NCBI GenBank assembly: GCA_022704585.1
Contig: JAKJGD010000121.1
Coordinates: forward strand, 1-6,632
Direction of reading: 5' to 3'
DNA: 6,632 nucleotides
Source of the DNA: Spirochaetota bacterium
GTDB taxonomy: Bacteria > Spirochaetota > UBA4802 > UBA5550
This document shows, one piece after another, positions 5,627-6,632 of this stretch (position 1 is the stretch's first letter; the number at the start of each line of letters is the position of its first letter). The position numbers and the translations under genes were made by a program. A model generated the notes under the pieces. The model saw only the letters and a program-made list of their open reading frames with translations, was not told the DNA's origin and ran no database searches.

Positions 5627-5785
5627 TCATACGGCTCTGCAGGCGCCCAGCCCGTCGCAGAACAGGTCGCTCACCAGCCGCACTTTGCCGTCTATGACCT
5701 GGAGCGCTCCTTCCGGGCAGTCGGGCACGCACAGCCCGCAGCCGTTACACCTGTCCTCGTCTATCGTGATGATGCTTCGTTTCAT
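5627..5785 (-). CDS. N-terminal ferredoxin fragment of the broken gene (52 residues)
   Basis: This open frame begins [15 protein letters not shown] and holds one complete 4Fe-4S motif (Cys13, 16, 19, 23) plus Cys43 and Cys49 of the second. It then stops after three residues that do not look native. AAGGAGG lies 5 bases before the ATG. If translated, the product could carry one cluster. It is best treated as the 5' part of the pseudogene. Confidence 0.7.
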   Translation of the reverse strand: MKRSIITIDEDRCNGCGLCVPDCPEGALQVIDGKVRLVSDLFCDGLGACRAV

Positions 5786-5854
5786 GGTTTCCTCCTTTTG
5801 GTGCATGTTCCCTGCCCTGCGTATCGCACCCTGTCCCCTGTAAGAGGGGGGGGT

Positions 5855-5876
5855 GGGAGGGGGTCGCCCCCCTCCC
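5855..5876. repeat. strong GC hairpin with GNRA-type loop on the minus strand
   Basis: GGGAGGGGG (5855-5863) pairs with CCCCCTCCC (5868-5876), a perfect 9-bp stem. The minus-strand RNA loop reads GCGA, a GNRA tetraloop. It lies in the predicted 5' leader of the ferredoxin-side operon. No U-tract follows, so it is not an intrinsic terminator. Confidence 0.7.
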
Positions 5877-5887
5877 CGGGGATTGGT

Positions 5888-5911
5888 CCGGGGCCCGGTG
5901 CAGGGCCCCGG
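5888..5911. repeat. second strong GC hairpin in the leader
   Basis: CCGGGGCCC (5888-5896) pairs perfectly with GGGCCCCGG (5903-5911) across a 6-base loop. Together with the hairpin at 5855-5876 it makes the leader of the minus-strand operon very structured. Confidence 0.7.
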
Positions 5912-5930
5912 TGATGCATGTTCAGTAATG

Positions 5931-5939
5931 AATATAACA
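5931..5939 (-). promoter_or_regulatory. extended -10 promoter of the ferredoxin-side operon
   Basis: On the minus strand TG-T-TATATT (complement of 5931-5939) is an extended -10. Its first hexamer base (5936) lies 29.5 bases from the centre of the TTGACC-CA-GGTCAA dyad. This places that dyad at -41.5 for a start at about 5924, the class II activator arrangement. There is no separate -35 consensus. Confidence 0.6.
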
Positions 5940-5958
5940 CCTGCCCGTATTCAGCGCA

Positions 5959-5972
5959 TTGACCCAGGTCAA
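5959..5972. promoter_or_regulatory. CRP/FNR-family (HcpR/DNR/FNR-like) operator
   Basis: TTGACC-CA-GGTCAA is a perfect 6+6 dyad that fits the TTGAY-N4-RTCAA form bound by FNR/DNR/HcpR-type regulators. It is placed between the divergent ferredoxin-side operon and nrfH, and its spacing to both candidate -10 boxes matches classical activator positions. The regulator is not encoded in the window. Confidence 0.7.
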
Positions 5973-6024
5973 GAGAAAGCCGATTTTTCATGATCCGATT
6001 CCAGTAAAAAGATTGAGTTTTTAG

Positions 6025-6030
6025 CATAAT
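6025..6030 (+). promoter_or_regulatory. candidate -10 of the nrfHA promoter
   Basis: CATAAT matches the -10 consensus at 5 of 6 positions in an AT-rich stretch and has no good -35. A start at 6037 would put the 5959-5972 dyad centre at -71.5, a class I activator position, and give a 47-base leader. Confidence 0.45.
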
Positions 6031-6048
6031 CATTTAATTTTTGTAAAT

Positions 6049-6073
6049 GTGATGCTGAACGTTGAATCATCAC
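6049..6073 (+). other. small hairpin ahead of the nrfH ribosome-binding site
   Basis: GTGATG (6049-6054) and CATCAC (6068-6073) can pair over a 13-base loop, directly before the GGGGG (6074-6078) that serves as Shine-Dalgarno for ATG 6084. A role in translation is only a possibility. Confidence 0.3.
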
Positions 6074-6083
6074 GGGGGAATGA

Positions 6084-6539
6084 ATGATACAGATGACCTG
6101 GAAAAAGTATCTCGCCGGCGCAGGCGCGCTCGTCCTGCTCGCCGTTATCGCGTTCGTGCCGCACGGCATTCTCGACCAGACGTCGAAGCCGGCCTTCTGC
6201 AACCTCTGCCACCCGATGCACGCCGAGTACGAGGTATGGTTCCTCACCGGCCTGCACCGCGGGATCAAATGCGTCGACTGCCATCTCCCCAACGACAATG
6301 AAGTGAACCACCTGGTCTGGAAAGGGATCGACGGGACCAAGGACGTGGTTTCCTTTTTCAGCGGGGCGTATCCGGACAGTATCACCGCCACCGCTCACGC
6401 GAAAACGGTCATACAGCAAAACTGCATACGCTGTCATAATGAAATGGTGTCCCGCATCAGCACCGACGGCAGGGACTGCTGGTCCTGCCATCGGCGCGTC
6501 CAGCATAATCTCAACGAATTCAGCTTTAGAGAACAATAA
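6084..6539 (+). CDS. nrfH: NrfH, tetraheme quinol dehydrogenase subunit of cytochrome c nitrite reductase
   Basis: The 151-residue protein has an N-terminal membrane anchor (about 8-30) and four c-heme motifs: CNLCH (39-43), CVDCH (63-67), CIRCH (114-118) and CWSCH (132-136). Four hemes, short length and the CHPM sequence, where Met45 would be the unusual axial ligand of heme 1, identify it as NapC/NirT family, NrfH branch. It takes electrons from menaquinol in the membrane and passes them to NrfA in the periplasm. Lys80 and Asp87 lie in the segment equivalent to the quinol-binding region of characterised NrfH (alignment from memory). His58, His105 and His141 are candidate distal ligands. ATG 6084 follows GGGGGAA at good spacing; ATG 6093 would be too far. 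The next gene starts 16 bases downstream. Confidence 0.93.
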   Translation: MIQMTWKKYLAGAGALVLLAVIAFVPHGILDQTSKPAFCNLCHPMHAEYEVWFLTGLHRGIKCVDCHLPNDNEVNHLVWKGIDGTKDVVSFFSGAYPDSITATAHAKTVIQQNCIRCHNEMVSRISTDGRDCWSCHRRVQHNLNEFSFREQ

Positions 6540-6555
6540 CAGGAGAAAGAGAGTC

Positions 6556-6632
6556 ATGAAAAAGTACGGGATTGTTATCCTCATAGCCGTCATTGCCGCC
6601 GGCGTGTTCGCCGGGTGCGGGCCGTCGGAGCC
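6556..6632 (+). CDS. nrfA: start of an exported lipoprotein, probably NrfA (cytochrome c nitrite reductase)
   Basis: Only 25 codons are in the window: MKKYGIVILIAVIAAGVF then AGC, a lipoprotein-type signal with Cys21 as the likely lipidated residue, then GPSE. AGGAG stands 10 bases before the ATG. The identity rests on position: nrfA almost always follows nrfH directly, and several NrfA proteins have lipoprotein-like signals. No heme motif is visible yet, so another exported protein remains possible. Confidence 0.6.
   Translation, partial: MKKYGIVILIAVIAAGVFAGCGPSE

Larger units (their letters stand above)
4975..5785 (-). pseudogene. two-domain ferredoxin-like gene (Hcp/HcpR-associated family), frameshifted
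   Basis: Read in two frames, this locus encodes one recognisable family: an N-terminal 2x[4Fe-4S] domain followed by a domain with CGCPGSA, QLKLLNPAAPYF, ADC, CPKLD and PCCGG motifs. It is often found beside hybrid-cluster-protein genes and called frdX in regulon studies (name from memory). The first cluster motif [12 protein letters not shown] is intact. The second begins CDGLGAC (codons 43-49) but lacks the following x3-CP-x-GAI segment and jumps to AEPYDE in another frame, giving a TGA at 5627. About 15 codons and the frame are missing. A strong AAGGAGG precedes ATG 5785. The cause may be a real deletion or an assembly error; an active full-length product seems unlikely as written. Confidence 0.75.
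5802..5923. mobile_element. possible MITE-like insert with 9-bp direct repeats
   Basis: TGCATGTTC occurs exactly at 5802-5810 and 5915-5923 and brackets 104 bases of GC-rich, hairpin-forming sequence. GCCCTGC (5814-5820) and GCAGGGC (5900-5906) are inverted near the ends. Part of the insert (5835-5848) recurs at 3141-3154. Removing the insert plus one repeat would leave a leader of about 25-30 nt. There is no coding capacity. Confidence 0.45.

Noticed and set aside
5613..5645. Programmed ribosomal frameshifting in the ferredoxin-like gene
   Set aside because: There is no slippery heptamer, and a frameshift would still leave out the second cluster's last cysteine segment; a deletion explains it better.
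4753..5697. 314-codon open frame on the plus strand
   Set aside because: It runs opposite to the amidotransferase and ferredoxin-like coding sequences, which carry recognisable motifs; the plus frame shows none.
6030..6593. 187-codon open frame on the minus strand
   Set aside because: It is antisense to nrfH, whose four CxxCH motifs settle the coding strand.

Overview
The window comes from a GC-rich Gram-negative bacterium (roughly 60% G+C by eye) with c-type cytochromes and outer-membrane proteins. The mix of a NrfHA-type nitrite reductase, a clostridial/deltaproteobacterial-style two-domain ferredoxin, and a 'YGNG-FVAVG ... S-DGL-W' repeat lipoprotein fits an anaerobic or facultative member of the Spirochaetota, Desulfobacterota or Nitrospirota. 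The sequence alone does not settle which.

Layout. 1-632 (-): N-terminal 210 residues of an alpha/beta hydrolase, running off the window start. 685-986 (-): a 61-residue single-span membrane protein with its own promoter, a GC-rich 3' region and an intrinsic terminator. 1115-2933 (-): a tightly coupled pair, an outer-membrane-barrel-like protein followed one base later by a secreted seven-repeat beta-propeller probable lipoprotein. 2934-3159: a divergent regulatory region with repeats. 3160-3531 (+): a DUF1992 (YhdN-type) protein. 3565-5785 (-): a co-oriented cluster read as ferredoxin-like gene (broken by a frameshift), class-I glutamine amidotransferase, ygbA-like gene and YkgJ-type cysteine-cluster gene. 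5786-6083: a 298-bp divergent control region. 6084-6632 (+): nrfH and the start of the next gene, probably nrfA.

How it fits together. nrfHA reduces nitrite (and NO) to ammonium with quinol electrons. YgbA and the two-domain ferredoxin belong to families associated with nitric-oxide/nitrite stress (NsrR and HcpR regulons in other bacteria). Between the two divergent transcription units lies a perfect TTGACC-CA-GGTCAA dyad of the CRP/FNR kind. Its centre falls at -41.5 relative to an extended -10 for the ferredoxin-side operon and at -71.5 relative to a CATAAT -10 for nrfH. Both are classical activator positions, so I read 3565-6632 as a nitrite/NO-stress locus under one divergent activator site.

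Oddities. A 104-bp hairpin-rich segment flanked by exact 9-bp direct repeats sits in the 5' leader of the ferredoxin-side operon. The ferredoxin gene has lost about 15 codons and its reading frame inside its second 4Fe-4S motif. A 43-bp-period palindromic repeat lies ahead of ygbA. A 14-mer from the leader insert recurs as the ribosome-binding region of the DUF1992 gene.
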